The translations under genes and the position numbers were made by a program. Source: CAIWHR01 sp963809965 (GTDB lineage Bacteria; Pseudomonadota; Gammaproteobacteria; Burkholderiales; Casimicrobiaceae). Taken from it: a DNA stretch of 64,000 bases. Each line of letters begins with the position of its first letter. The first letter of the stretch is position 1. Of the stretch, positions 8,600 through 16,794 are shown piece by piece. Where the stretch lies: positions 1 to 64,000 of the forward strand of contig CAWELU010000010.1 of NCBI GenBank assembly GCA_963809965.1, in the 5' to 3' direction. Under the pieces are notes generated by a model, which saw only the letters and a program-made list of their open reading frames with translations, did no database searches and was not told where the DNA came from.

Positions 8600-8638
8600 T
8601 CGGGGGTTCGACTCCCGCTACCGGCACCAGCAGTGCGA
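8592..8638 (+). other. second tRNA 3'-end remnant (att-like)
   Basis: GCGAATAGTCGGGGGTTCG and the following ACTCCCGCTACCGGCACCA align with the 6031-6080 remnant. From the T-arm to CCA, 26 of 30 or more positions agree, including TTC-ACT in the T-loop and ACCGGCACCA. It is followed by GCAGTGCGA, which recurs after the third remnant at 14041. A decayed integrase gene begins 150 bases to the right, the usual place for an integrase beside its attachment site. Confidence 0.6.
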
Positions 8639-8788
8639 CGTCTATTCCGGGCACATGGGTCACCTATGTGTCGGGCCGGTCAACAAGCAATTGCGGTAGT
8701 TCCAGGACGCAGCGTGCAGAACTACTCTGCAAGTTCTCTGCAGTCCCCTTCCGTGGAGCGTGGCGACTGACACGGAGAGCAGGTAGGG

Positions 8789-9265
8789 ATGGCAACAATT
8801 CAGGAGCGGCGCCTTGTGAAAGGCGGCACGTCTTGGGCCGCAGTTCTCGCACGCGGCTCTAGGCGGAGGGCTGCGCCGCGCGTACCGAAGCAGCAGCGCA
8901 TGGATGGACACTCGTTCTCGGCCGTGATCTCACGATGGGGCAGCTGCTGGACGAAGCGAGCCCGAAGCTACGCCGTTCGGTGGCCAAGGCGCTCAACTAC
9001 GGGCGCGTACAGCTCGGGGACTTGCGCACCCGCGACGTGATGCTGGCCTTGATCGCGCGACACCGCGATCTCCTGCTAGGCGCTCCGACCCGCGCCGACG
9101 GCCACAAAACCCCAGGCCGCGCTCGGCCGACACCGTGCGGTCCTATCTCGCCGCTCTCTCGGCCGTATTCAAGATCGGCGACAGAGAGTTGCGCTAGTGC
9201 GAGTCCAATCCGGTGAAGGACCAGGGTTTCGGCAGCGTCAGGTCTCGGGAAACTTCTGATCCGGT
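8789..9265 (+). pseudogene. decayed tyrosine-recombinase integrase, N-terminal part
   Basis: It starts MATIQERRLVKGGTSW after GCAGGTAGGG. Pieces typical of small phage integrases follow in different frames: LDEASPKLRR, LGDLRTRDVMLALIARHRDLLLG, then RSADTVRSYLAALSAVFKI, a stop codon and ESNPVK. The family normally reads 'RSPATVNRYLAALSAVFKxAV..W..SNPV'. The catalytic domain is missing. Several frame changes and a nonsense codon show that the gene is dead. It lies just inside the second tRNA remnant and marks an older insertion. Confidence 0.6.
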
Positions 9266-9544
9266 ATCACGGCGCCCGGCACGTTGCCAAATCAGAATTG
9301 CGACAGGTACCGGGCAGGAGTAAAGCCGGAAAGGCCAGCGGGAAGTAGCGCGCAGGCGTGGACAGTAAGGCCGCGCCGGCAAGGGGGCGATGATCCCCGA
9401 CCGCCCTTTCGACACCCACAGAAGCGAAGGCCCCGGGCTGACGACCAGGGACGCTCGTGAAGCGGTACAACAGGGGAGGTTTGATGGTAGGTATCCCACG
9501 GCTACCGGGGATACCTACCTGGGATCGAATACGGATCAGAAGCT
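9266..9544. other. intergenic stretch with a palindrome
   Basis: I see no gene here. Open frames on both strands have skewed composition and no ribosome sites. The stretch holds the long perfect inverted repeat at 9486-9519 and joins the integrase remnant to a transposase remnant. Confidence 0.4.
9486..9519. repeat. 12-bp perfect inverted repeat
   Basis: GGTAGGTATCCC (9486-9497) and GGGATACCTACC (9508-9519) are exact complements separated by 10 bases. There is no T-run, so it is not an evident terminator. It lies at the point where the minus-strand transposase fragment loses similarity to its family. This suits an element end or recombination junction as well as an operator. Confidence 0.6.
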
Positions 9545-9720
9545 GATGTTTGAGCAGGAGTGACTCTGTGGCGATGGCGCGTACGCCTTCGGGGGCGGGG
9601 CAGTATCGCGCGGGCGGCCAGCAGGTGGATGGCGAGGACGAGGAGTTCGTTCGACTGCGAGAGCGAATGAACACCGCGTAAGCGGAACGACGCATGGCGT
9701 GGCCGGACGGCCATTTTCAC
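9545..9720 (-). pseudogene. fragment of a DDE/integrase-core transposase, N-terminus
   Basis: On the minus strand, ELLVLAIHLLAARAILPRP runs in one frame and GVRAIATESLLLKHQLLI in the next. Together they match the start of a common transposase family that begins 'ELL.LAIHLLV..AKL.RPGGVRAVAAESLLLKHQLL'. Similarity stops near 9545, next to the inverted repeat. Only about 55 residues survive, so the fragment cannot be functional. Confidence 0.45.
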
Positions 9721-10721
9721 CTATTGGTAAAGCGTCTCGAAATAGGCTTGGACCTCGTTCGCTCCCCAGAATGTGCTGTCGTTCACACGATACGTGCCGC
9801 CAACGTACACCGCATTGAACATGTCGATGGTCTGTTTGGGCGTCAACGGATAATCCGGCGCCAAACGCCTCGCGTTGAGATATGACGCAATCGTCGCCTG
9901 CGCTAGCGGCATGATGCCGCCATCCTTGCTTTCGAGGACCTGACGCAGCGTGGCGGGCTTCCTCCACCCGCGGACGTGCCGGTTTCTCGCATCAACGACC
10001 ACAGTCGCCTCGGTCGACGTTTGGGTGGTCCCTTGCTGCACCGCGCAGTTATCGCGCGGTTGGATGTTGATTTCTGGCGTGGTCGACGAAACGGGCGGAT
10101 CGTTCCTGTTGCGGCGTCTCCAAATATTACGACTCCCGCCATGCGCGAATTCGTCCTGCATAGCGGTTCTGCTCGTCTGGAGAAGCCGCGAGTCGCTCGC
10201 GCCGACAACCGGGGTCAAGACCGCGTTCGATTGCGTGACCGATTTCGGATCCGTCCAGGCCATGGGCGTGATGCTGCCTTTCCGGCTCGCCCCACGTGAA
10301 CCCCAAGGGTTTCTGCTTCTACGTTTCGGGGTGGCCGGAGGAACAACCACGGGCGCGTTGACGGTTTCGTTCGGGGTGGTGCAGGTGTCCGTGTGGGGTC
10401 TACTGTCGGCACCACGCTTTCGATCGCGTTGACAAGAGTCGAACCCTCGGACGATAGGCTATTGAAGGTAATGTCGAGAACGGTGCCGCCCTCCGCCAAG
10501 TAGGCGGCGGGTGCTTTCCCGGTCGCGCATACAACTGGCGGCCCAGGAGACGAGGTGTTGCCGGACATCCGGCCGGAGATGGTGCAGTTGTGCACTACTT
10601 CACCAAACACTGGCCTACTGCCCAACGTCGACAGTACGACCGGGATCGCCAAGCCGCCTTTGGCCAACCGCCGGCGCACCTGATCAGGCGGTTCAGCGTC
10701 GTCAATTCTTCGATCCAGCAT
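9721..10721 (-). CDS. exported/leader-bearing protein next to the HprK-related cassette, frameshifted
   Basis: The N-terminus (MLDRRIDDAEPPDQV) is followed by RRRLAKGGLAIPVVLSTL and GSRPVFG, a twin-arginine-like basic start, a Gly-Gly and a short hydrophobic run. Next comes NCTISGRMSGNTSSPGPPVV. The C-terminal ~80 residues, in another frame, read TLRQVLESKDGG, ASYLNARRLAPDYPLTPKQ and YFETLYQ. This is a conserved tail of exported proteins with a 'GYWK' region. At least two frame changes lie around 10,220-10,440. It is transcribed in the same direction as the nucleotidyltransferase, kinase and PqqD genes and lies directly downstream of them. I infer it may be their substrate. Confidence 0.6.
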
Positions 10722-10868
10722 TTGATTATGCTACTGCAATGGCATTTCGTTGACTACAAGCAAAATCCATGCTAACAAAATGGCTATTGATTCCTAACCA
10801 TATAAGCAGATTCGGCAGAACGGGTGTAAAGAATTCCGACAATCCTGTGGCAATTCCCCCATGTTAAT
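10722..10868 (-). promoter_or_regulatory. AT-rich leader of the exported-protein gene
   Basis: This is the most AT-rich 150 bases of the region and separates the nucleotidyltransferase stop from the downstream exported-protein start. On the minus strand it contains CATAAT-like hexamers about 10 bases before the start codon and TTG-containing hexamers further up. A local promoter would let the exported protein be expressed apart from the modifying enzymes. No well-spaced -35/-10 pair could be fixed by eye. Confidence 0.35.
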
Positions 10869-11984
10869 TTAGACGTCGTCTTCCGTGCGGCGTTCGCGCC
10901 CGTCGGACATCTTCCCCACGTGGCGCCGCCAGGATTTCCGCATCAAATGGGGAACCAATAGATGCGGCGGCATCCGCAGCCAGTGGCTGCGGATATACAG
11001 AATCCACGCCGCGACGCCGGACAGCGGCGTGCGGCAACTTTCGTGGGCGGTCGCGAACGCGGCGTGAAATAGTCGATCCATCACCGCCGCTTGGACCGGG
11101 CCTGATCGATCGGGGCAACGATCGAGCAGGCCCTTCGGCAGCGGAGTGGCGAAGAGCCGTTCGGCGTGGCGCAGTCCGTAGGACAGCGGCCGGCCCAGCC
11201 CGAGCCCCTCTGCACGCCGTATCAAGCGGTCGAGGAACGCCGGATCGTGCGCATAGGCTCGCAACATCGCGTCCAGGTCCACCAAATCCCGTAGGCCGTG
11301 CTGCCATTCGCCCTCGTGGAAGAGGTGGGTTGCGCTGTGCAGGACCTGGTCTTCCCGAGAGGGGATGCTGAAGCGCGGAAACTCCCGCAGCGTCTGCGCC
11401 GCGGCCAGCATCGGCGCGGGATCGACGCGGATGCGCGCGGTTTCGGGCAGGATGTTGTGGTGAAGATCCAGCACCGTCTGCCGACGGATGTGCATCATCG
11501 GCGGCAGCTCGTGCATCCATTTCCGGTAATAGCGCTGGTCGTAGGCATCGTGTTGGCTGCTGTTCCAGCCATCCAGCATCAGCGCGGCTTCGGCAGCATC
11601 GATCTGCGACTTCGGCACCAGCAGGTCGATGTCGGCAAACAGGCGTCCCGCGGCGGGTGGTAGGTCGGCTGCCGCGTAAGCCGCACCCTTCAGCAGCAAC
11701 ACCGGGCCCGCCAGGTCCGCTAGCGTGCGCGAAAGCTGAACCAACTCCCAACGAACGGCCCGCTGCTGTTGACCTGCCATCGTCAGCTGCGCCTGCATGT
11801 GCCGCCAGACCGGCGCCGGTAGCGCCTCGTCGATACCCGTTTCCCGGGCCAGCGCGCCAAGGCGGCCCAGAACCCCGGCTGCGGCCGCCTGGCGGACCAC
11901 GCGGTCCCAAGCGTTGGCATCGAAGCCGGTCATCGCCGCGGGCTCCCGCAACGCTGCCAGCAGCGCCGCGCAGACGCGGTTCAT
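10869..11984 (-). CDS. nucleotidyltransferase family protein of the HprK-related cassette, 371 aa
   Basis: The protein has the signature of the uncharacterised NTP_transf_5 family: LLLKG at residues 96-100, then GRLFADIDLLV at 113-123 with the two catalytic-type aspartates, and a DLHHNI motif near 173-178. Such enzymes transfer a nucleotide to a protein, peptide or small molecule. The start overlaps the kinase stop by four bases (ATGA), so the two are translated together. A TGA-rich, basic C-terminus follows the helical domain. The target is unknown, and I infer that it is shared with the kinase and PqqD-like protein. Confidence 0.85.
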   Translation of the reverse strand: MNRVCAALLAALREPAAMTGFDANAWDRVVRQAAAAGVLGRLGALARETGIDEALPAPVWRHMQAQLTMAGQQQRAVRWELVQLSRTLADLAGPVLLLKGAAYAAADLPPAAGRLFADIDLLVPKSQIDAAEAALMLDGWNSSQHDAYDQRYYRKWMHELPPMMHIRRQTVLDLHHNILPETARIRVDPAPMLAAAQTLREFPRFSIPSREDQVLHSATHLFHEGEWQHGLRDLVDLDAMLRAYAHDPAFLDRLIRRAEGLGLGRPLSYGLRHAERLFATPLPKGLLDRCPDRSGPVQAAVMDRLFHAAFATAHESCRTPLSGVAAWILYIRSHWLRMPPHLLVPHLMRKSWRRHVGKMSDGRERRTEDDV

Positions 11985-12889
11985 GCCACCAACTCCTCGA
12001 ACGCGCAGAGCGCTTCGTCGAGCTGTGAATACTCGAAATCCCAGCAGTCGCAGGCGCTAATCAGCGCGGCATTGAGCTCGAACCCCAGGCGCCCAAGCAG
12101 GCTGTAGTTGAACGCGTGATTGGCCGCGTGCATGAACGCGTCCGCCTTCGAATGATGGCTGAGCCGTGTTGATGCGCCAGCTTTCCACCGCGGGAACACG
12201 ATGTGCGCGGCGCGGCCCTTTTCGGCCATGCGCGTCACACTCGCTGCCGGCGGGCGCAGATGCGAGACCGTACCCTTGTGTGTGTCGTGGGCCGCGACGC
12301 CGAGCACCGCACGCGCATCGAATACGCGGATGATGTCGATCGACCGGTTCTTGAGGCTCACCGGCCGCACCAACGGTACGATCAAGCCGTCATCCCGATC
12401 GACGATCGTCAGCTCGTCCGAGAGGAGCCGCCAGCCGGAGAGAGCCAGCGCGGCGGTCAGCGTGCTCTTACCGGCGCCGGGGTCGCCGGGCAGGATCACC
12501 GTGCGTTCACGACGCTCCAGCACCGCAGCGTGCAGCAACAGATAGTGATGTGCATGGCTGGCGATACACCAGTTCATCCCCCATTCGAGCAGCGCGAACG
12601 CGTGGTCGGCGGGTAGCGGCTTGAACGGCGCGTGGCCATCGACCCAGAAATTCACCTGCGGCCTGAACCAGCGGCGCGGCCCGCGGACACGATCCACGTG
12701 GACATGGAAATCGCGGAAGTCGGTGTCTTCTTCCACCGGGAAATCGGCATAGACCGTCGCGAGCCCCTCCGCCACACCGGCCTCCCGGCTCTGCAGGCGG
12801 AAACGGAACGGCCCGGTGGTCAGAGTGAGTCCGCGAGCCAGGCGGCGGCTCAACTCTTCCCGGGGGAGGTCGCCGACCTTCGGCGTCAT
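11981..12889 (-). CDS. HprK-related kinase A, 302 aa
   Basis: It resembles the catalytic half of HPr kinase, which phosphorylates a serine in a protein partner. A P-loop GDPGAGKST lies at residues 135-143, a Walker-B-like LLSDEL at 155-160, and RPVSLKNRSIDII near 180. There is a family-specific N-terminus (LTTGPFRFRLQSREAG) instead of the HprK N-domain. I recall these proteins being named 'HprK-related kinase A' and always found beside a PqqD-family chaperone and a nucleotidyltransferase, exactly as here. It overlaps both neighbours by four bases. No HPr-like substrate is in the window. Confidence 0.85.
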   Translation of the reverse strand: MTPKVGDLPREELSRRLARGLTLTTGPFRFRLQSREAGVAEGLATVYADFPVEEDTDFRDFHVHVDRVRGPRRWFRPQVNFWVDGHAPFKPLPADHAFALLEWGMNWCIASHAHHYLLLHAAVLERRERTVILPGDPGAGKSTLTAALALSGWRLLSDELTIVDRDDGLIVPLVRPVSLKNRSIDIIRVFDARAVLGVAAHDTHKGTVSHLRPPAASVTRMAEKGRAAHIVFPRWKAGASTRLSHHSKADAFMHAANHAFNYSLLGRLGFELNAALISACDCWDFEYSQLDEALCAFEELVA

Positions 12890-13242
12890 TCGACGAAATC
12901 CAGCTTGGCGAGTTCCGACAGAATTAGTTCCACATCGGACATGGGCAGCTCGCAGGCACGCGCGAGACTCTCCGCGTCCTTCTCACCGGACTGCGCCAAC
13001 TGCAGCAGCACCCGGCCCGCAGCATCGGAGAGTCGGTGGGTGTCGTTCGCCAGCCCGTGATGGACGACGTACTCGCCGTCCCAGTGGCGCCAGGCCAGGT
13101 CGACGTGATCAGCGATGCGCCAGCGGTCGCGGCGCGGGTATGTCCATGCGATTCGATGACGGTGGCGGTCAGGAGCGGATGGCGAATCCTTGATGAAGCT
13201 GCGATGGGCATTCGATATAGGCCACGACAGTGACTCTGCCAT
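12886..13242 (-). CDS. PqqD-family peptide chaperone of the HprK-related system
   Basis: The core WRIADHVDLAWRHWDGEYVV through THRLSDAAGRVLLQLAQSG and the helical tail DVELILSELAKLDFVE match the PqqD fold. That fold binds the leader of a ribosomally made precursor and hands it to a modifying enzyme. It is the first gene of the three-gene operon, and its stop overlaps the kinase ATG. The ATG at 13242 leaves about 40 non-conserved residues in front of the core and has no obvious ribosome site. A later start near residue 38 is possible. Confidence 0.75.
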   Translation of the reverse strand: MAESLSWPISNAHRSFIKDSPSAPDRHRHRIAWTYPRRDRWRIADHVDLAWRHWDGEYVVHHGLANDTHRLSDAAGRVLLQLAQSGEKDAESLARACELPMSDVELILSELAKLDFVE

Positions 13243-13414
13243 TCACATATGTCGAGCATAGCGACAGGTGTAGAGGTCCCGTCTGCGGTCTGCAGCGGCG
13301 CGACGGCATGGAGTGAGCGGTGGACACGTTGGGCTTTGCAATGGTCAGGGATTTCGCCCGGCGTGCGAGCCAGGTCCACCGTGTTCCAGGGTTGTGTCCC
13401 GGGACGTGGTGCAG

Positions 13415-13790
13415 AAAGCGGCCCCGACGAGTCTGCGCACGGTGCTCTCGTTGGGGAAGATTCCGACCAAATCGGCGCGGCGCTTGATCTCGCCGTTCAC
13501 GAGTTCGAGCACGTTGGTCGAATGAATCTTCAGCCCATGCTCCTTCGGGAAATCCGTGAAGGTCAGCACCTCATGTTCGGCGCCGAGCATCATCGCCGCC
13601 AACTTCGGTAACTTGCGTCGCAACTGATCGGTCACGATCCGCCACTGCGCGTGCGCGGCGTCGGCGGTTTCCTGCGCGAAGATGGTGCTGATCAGCGCAA
13701 ACACCATCTGCCGTTTGCCCTTGTTGGCGTAGGCCAGCGCATTGCGTAGGAAGTGCACCCGGCACCGCTGCCAGGAGGACTTCAGCCTTA
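13415..13790 (-). pseudogene. IS256-family transposase fragment
   Basis: SWQRCRVHFLRNALAYANKG, FAQETADAAHAQWRIVTDQL, LPKLAAMMLGAEHEVLTF and KIHSTNVLELVNGEIKRRAD are the conserved central block of IS256 (Mutator-type) transposases. They include the catalytic-region glutamate in NGEIKRR. The N-terminal third and everything after FPNESTVRRLVGA are missing or replaced. The fragment lies between the PqqD gene and the third tRNA remnant. It shows that insertion sequences contributed to this zone. Confidence 0.75.
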
Positions 13791-13829
13791 CCGGAAGAAC
13801 CGATGACCCCCGCAAGGTCCTCAACACCT

Positions 13830-14124
13830 CACACTTCTACACCACACCCCGGGACGCAACCTGTTCCAGAAGAATACCGGATCAAGGCACCGGCGCCGGA
13901 TTGTACTGAACTGCTTGGAGTTTTCGGACCGTTTTGAGAGTTAGTTCTTGGCGTTCCGAGCGCCGGATCGTGGCCGTGCATCCTCTGCACTCGTGGCAAA
14001 TATGCGACGGTCGGGCGCCCGACGCCCTCTGCCGGTACCAGCAGTGCGAAAAAGGGCGGCCCGCGCGCTGCCTTTTTCTTGCCCGATGTGTCGCCTGCGT
14101 CACGCGGCAGCGAGGGCAAGAGCC
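13830..14124. other. gap between the IS256 fragment and mgtA
   Basis: No gene is supported. The stretch holds the third tRNA-like remnant (14001-14049) and the end of the accretion zone. The mgtA stop follows at 14125. Confidence 0.4.
14001..14049 (+). other. third, most degraded tRNA 3'-end remnant
   Basis: TATGCGACGGTCGGGCG, then CCCGACGCCCTCTGCCGGTACCA, aligns with the first two remnants (TGCGA.GGTCG, the acceptor CCGG.ACCA). From the T-arm onward it shares 33 of 40 positions with 8600-8639, including the flanking GCAGTGCGA. The T-loop TTC is lost, so it is a fossil. The chromosomal gene mgtA begins 75 bases further on. Confidence 0.5.
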
Positions 14125-16794
14125 TCAAGCAAGATCCAACCGCCGCTGCGCCCAGCTCTTTACGAGTTGCGTCAACGTCAGGTATCCCGCCAGCAGCGCG
14201 GCCAGCGCCCACCAGTAACCAACCGGCAGTCGCGTCAGCCCGAGCGCCGTGGCGAACGGCGAAAACGGCAACCACACGCCGAGCGCGCAGACCGCGACGG
14301 TCATCACCAGCAACGTGCGGCTCGGCTTGCTCTGCAGGAACGGGACGCGGCCGGTTCGTATCACGTGGACGATCAGCGTCTGCGAGAGGAGCGACTCGAC
14401 GAACCAGCCAGTCTGGAACAGCGCCCGGTCGTTCAGGCCGTCGAACACCCACGCCATCGTGGCGAAGGTCAGGTAGTCGAAAAGCGATGACAGCGGACCA
14501 ATGCTCACCATATAGCGGCCGATGCCACCGATATCCCACCGTCGGGGCCGCGCGAGCCAGTCCGCGTCGACATTGTCGGTCGCGAGCGCGGTCTGCGACA
14601 CGTCGTAGAGCAGGTTGTTGACGAGGATCTGCACCGGCGCCATCGGCAGGAACGGCAGCAGCGCCGACGCCCCGATCATGCTGAACATGTTGCCGAAGTT
14701 CGAGCTGCCCGCCATGCGCAGGTACTTGATGACGTTGCCGAACACGCGTCTGCCTTCGACCACGCCGTCGTCGAGGACGAGGAGGCTCTTTTCCAGCAGG
14801 ATGATGTCGGCGGATTCCTTGGCGACGTCCACGGCCGATTCGACGGAGATCCCCACGTCGGCCGCGATCAATGCGGGACCGTCGTTGATCCCGTCGCCCA
14901 GGTAGCCGACAACGTGGCCGTTCGCACGCAGCGCCCGAATCACGCGCGCCTTCTGTTCGGGCGTGAGGCGCGCGAACAGTGCTACAGCCTCGACGCGTTC
15001 CGCCAGTTCACCGTCGGAAAGCCCATCGACGTCCGGGCCGACGAGCAGCGCGTCGACGGCGAGTCCCACCTGCCGGCACACGTTGCGTGCGACCGCCTCA
15101 TGGTCGCCAGTCAGCACCTTCACGCTCACGCCGGAATCGCGCAGTGAATTCAGCGCAGCAGCCGCAGTCTCCTTCGGCGGATCGAGGAAGGCGATGTAGC
15201 CGAGCAACGTCAGGCCTGACTCATCCGCAACGCCGTACGTCGCGGGCCCGGGGGGCAATTCGCGATACGCGACGGCGATGACCCGAAAGCCATCCTCGTG
15301 CAATTCGCGCGTGACCGTGCGCAAATCGTCCTCGTGTCCTCGTTCGATCGGCACTGGCTTCCCGTCCCGATCGGCGTAATCGCAGACGGCAATCACCTCG
15401 TCGAGTGCGCCCTTTGCGATCAGGTAGTGCGCGGAGCCATCGGCGGACTCGACCACGACGGACATCCGTCGGCGCTCGAAGTCGAACGGGATCTCGTCGA
15501 CCTTGACGAAGCCCGCACCGGAACGGAAATTCGCGTGCAGTTCCGCATGCGTGAGGACCGCCTCATCCAGCAGATTGCGCAGGCCCGACTGGAAAAAGCT
15601 GTTGACGCAGGCGAACTCGAGCACGCGCCGCGATTCACGGCCGAAGATGTCGACGTGACGCTCGAGCAGCACGCGGTTCTGGGTCAGCGTCCCGGTCTTG
15701 TCCGTGGCAAGCACGTCCATCGCGCCGAAGTTCTGGATCGACGACAGCCGTTTGACGATCACGTGCTTTTCCGCCATCGCGAGGGCGCCCTTGGCGAGGT
15801 TTACCGTGATCACCATCGGCAAGAGCTCGGGCGTCATTCCGACCGCGACCGCCACCGCGAACATCAGCGCTTCCATCCAGTCGCCCTTGGTCAGGCCGTT
15901 GATCAGGAAAACCGTGGGGACCAGCACCAGCATGAAGCGGATGACGAGCCACAGGTACCGGTGGATGCCCACGTCGAAGCTGGTCGTCTCGTGCCCGGCG
16001 CCGGTCGAGCGCGCGATCGCGCCGAAGTAGGTCCGCCCGCCGGTGGCAAGAACGACGGCCGTTCCCGTGCCACTCGTCACGTAGGTGCCCATGAACGCGA
16101 GATTGCGCATCGCGAGCACATCCGCTGGCTCTGCCGCCGGACCCGGCGACTTCTCCATCGGCAGCGATTCACCGGTGAGTGCGGCCTCGTTGACGAACAG
16201 GTCCTTCGTGGCGAGCAACCGCACGTCGGCAGGTACGAGGTTGCCGGCGGAAAGCAGCACGATGTCGCCGGGTACGATGTGCACGAGCGGCACGTGGACA
16301 GGGTGACCGGTAGCGGGAAACGTGCCGTCGTCCTGCCGCAGGCGCCGGCGCAGCACCGACTTGGTGTGCACGAGGGTACGCAACGCTTCGGCCGCCCGGT
16401 TCGACCGGTGTTCCTGCAGGAACGACAGAAGTCCCGACAGGAGCACGATCGCCGCGATCACGACCGCACTTTCCCGCGCTCCCGTCGCCCAGTTCAACAG
16501 TGCGAGCGCGAGCAGCAACAGCGAAAGCGGATTGGCGAGAATTTGTGCCAGTTGCTGCCGCACACCATGGTGATGCTCGTCCGCGACGCTGTTCGGCCCA
16601 GCCTCGCGATACCGCAGTGCCGCCTCATGATTGGTGAGCCCTTCGGCGCTGGTTTCAAGGCGCGCGAGCAGCGATTCGTCGGAAACCGATGCGAGGGCCA
16701 GCAGGTCTCGCGTTATTGCGGCGGCGTCGACCGGCGCCGGACGCCGGCGGGCGCGCAGGGGAAAGCCGAACAGGCGGAACGGAACGTGTGCCAT
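14125..16794 (-). CDS. mgtA: magnesium-translocating P-type ATPase (MgtA/MgtB type), 889 aa
   Basis: It imports Mg2+ across the inner membrane using ATP. TGES (207-210) is the actuator motif, GMTPELLPM (319-327) is the membrane ion site typical of the P3B class, and DKTGT with phospho-Asp365 is the catalytic loop. GDGINDGPAL is the hinge. LLYDVSQTALATDNVD in the C-terminal membrane part is diagnostic for MgtA/MgtB. Length fits the family (about 890-900 aa). The frame is intact. Upstream lies a 374-base divergent region with a possible Fnr/Anr-type site. No M-box-like leader is recognisable by eye. Confidence 0.95.
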   Translation of the reverse strand: MAHVPFRLFGFPLRARRRPAPVDAAAITRDLLALASVSDESLLARLETSAEGLTNHEAALRYREAGPNSVADEHHHGVRQQLAQILANPLSLLLLALALLNWATGARESAVVIAAIVLLSGLLSFLQEHRSNRAAEALRTLVHTKSVLRRRLRQDDGTFPATGHPVHVPLVHIVPGDIVLLSAGNLVPADVRLLATKDLFVNEAALTGESLPMEKSPGPAAEPADVLAMRNLAFMGTYVTSGTGTAVVLATGGRTYFGAIARSTGAGHETTSFDVGIHRYLWLVIRFMLVLVPTVFLINGLTKGDWMEALMFAVAVAVGMTPELLPMVITVNLAKGALAMAEKHVIVKRLSSIQNFGAMDVLATDKTGTLTQNRVLLERHVDIFGRESRRVLEFACVNSFFQSGLRNLLDEAVLTHAELHANFRSGAGFVKVDEIPFDFERRRMSVVVESADGSAHYLIAKGALDEVIAVCDYADRDGKPVPIERGHEDDLRTVTRELHEDGFRVIAVAYRELPPGPATYGVADESGLTLLGYIAFLDPPKETAAAALNSLRDSGVSVKVLTGDHEAVARNVCRQVGLAVDALLVGPDVDGLSDGELAERVEAVALFARLTPEQKARVIRALRANGHVVGYLGDGINDGPALIAADVGISVESAVDVAKESADIILLEKSLLVLDDGVVEGRRVFGNVIKYLRMAGSSNFGNMFSMIGASALLPFLPMAPVQILVNNLLYDVSQTALATDNVDADWLARPRRWDIGGIGRYMVSIGPLSSLFDYLTFATMAWVFDGLNDRALFQTGWFVESLLSQTLIVHVIRTGRVPFLQSKPSRTLLVMTVAVCALGVWLPFSPFATALGLTRLPVGYWWALAALLAGYLTLTQLVKSWAQRRLDLA

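Noticed and set aside
13829..14539. 236-codon minus-strand frame over the mgtA end
   Set aside because: It overlaps mgtA in another frame and has shadow-type composition. It also runs through the third tRNA remnant.
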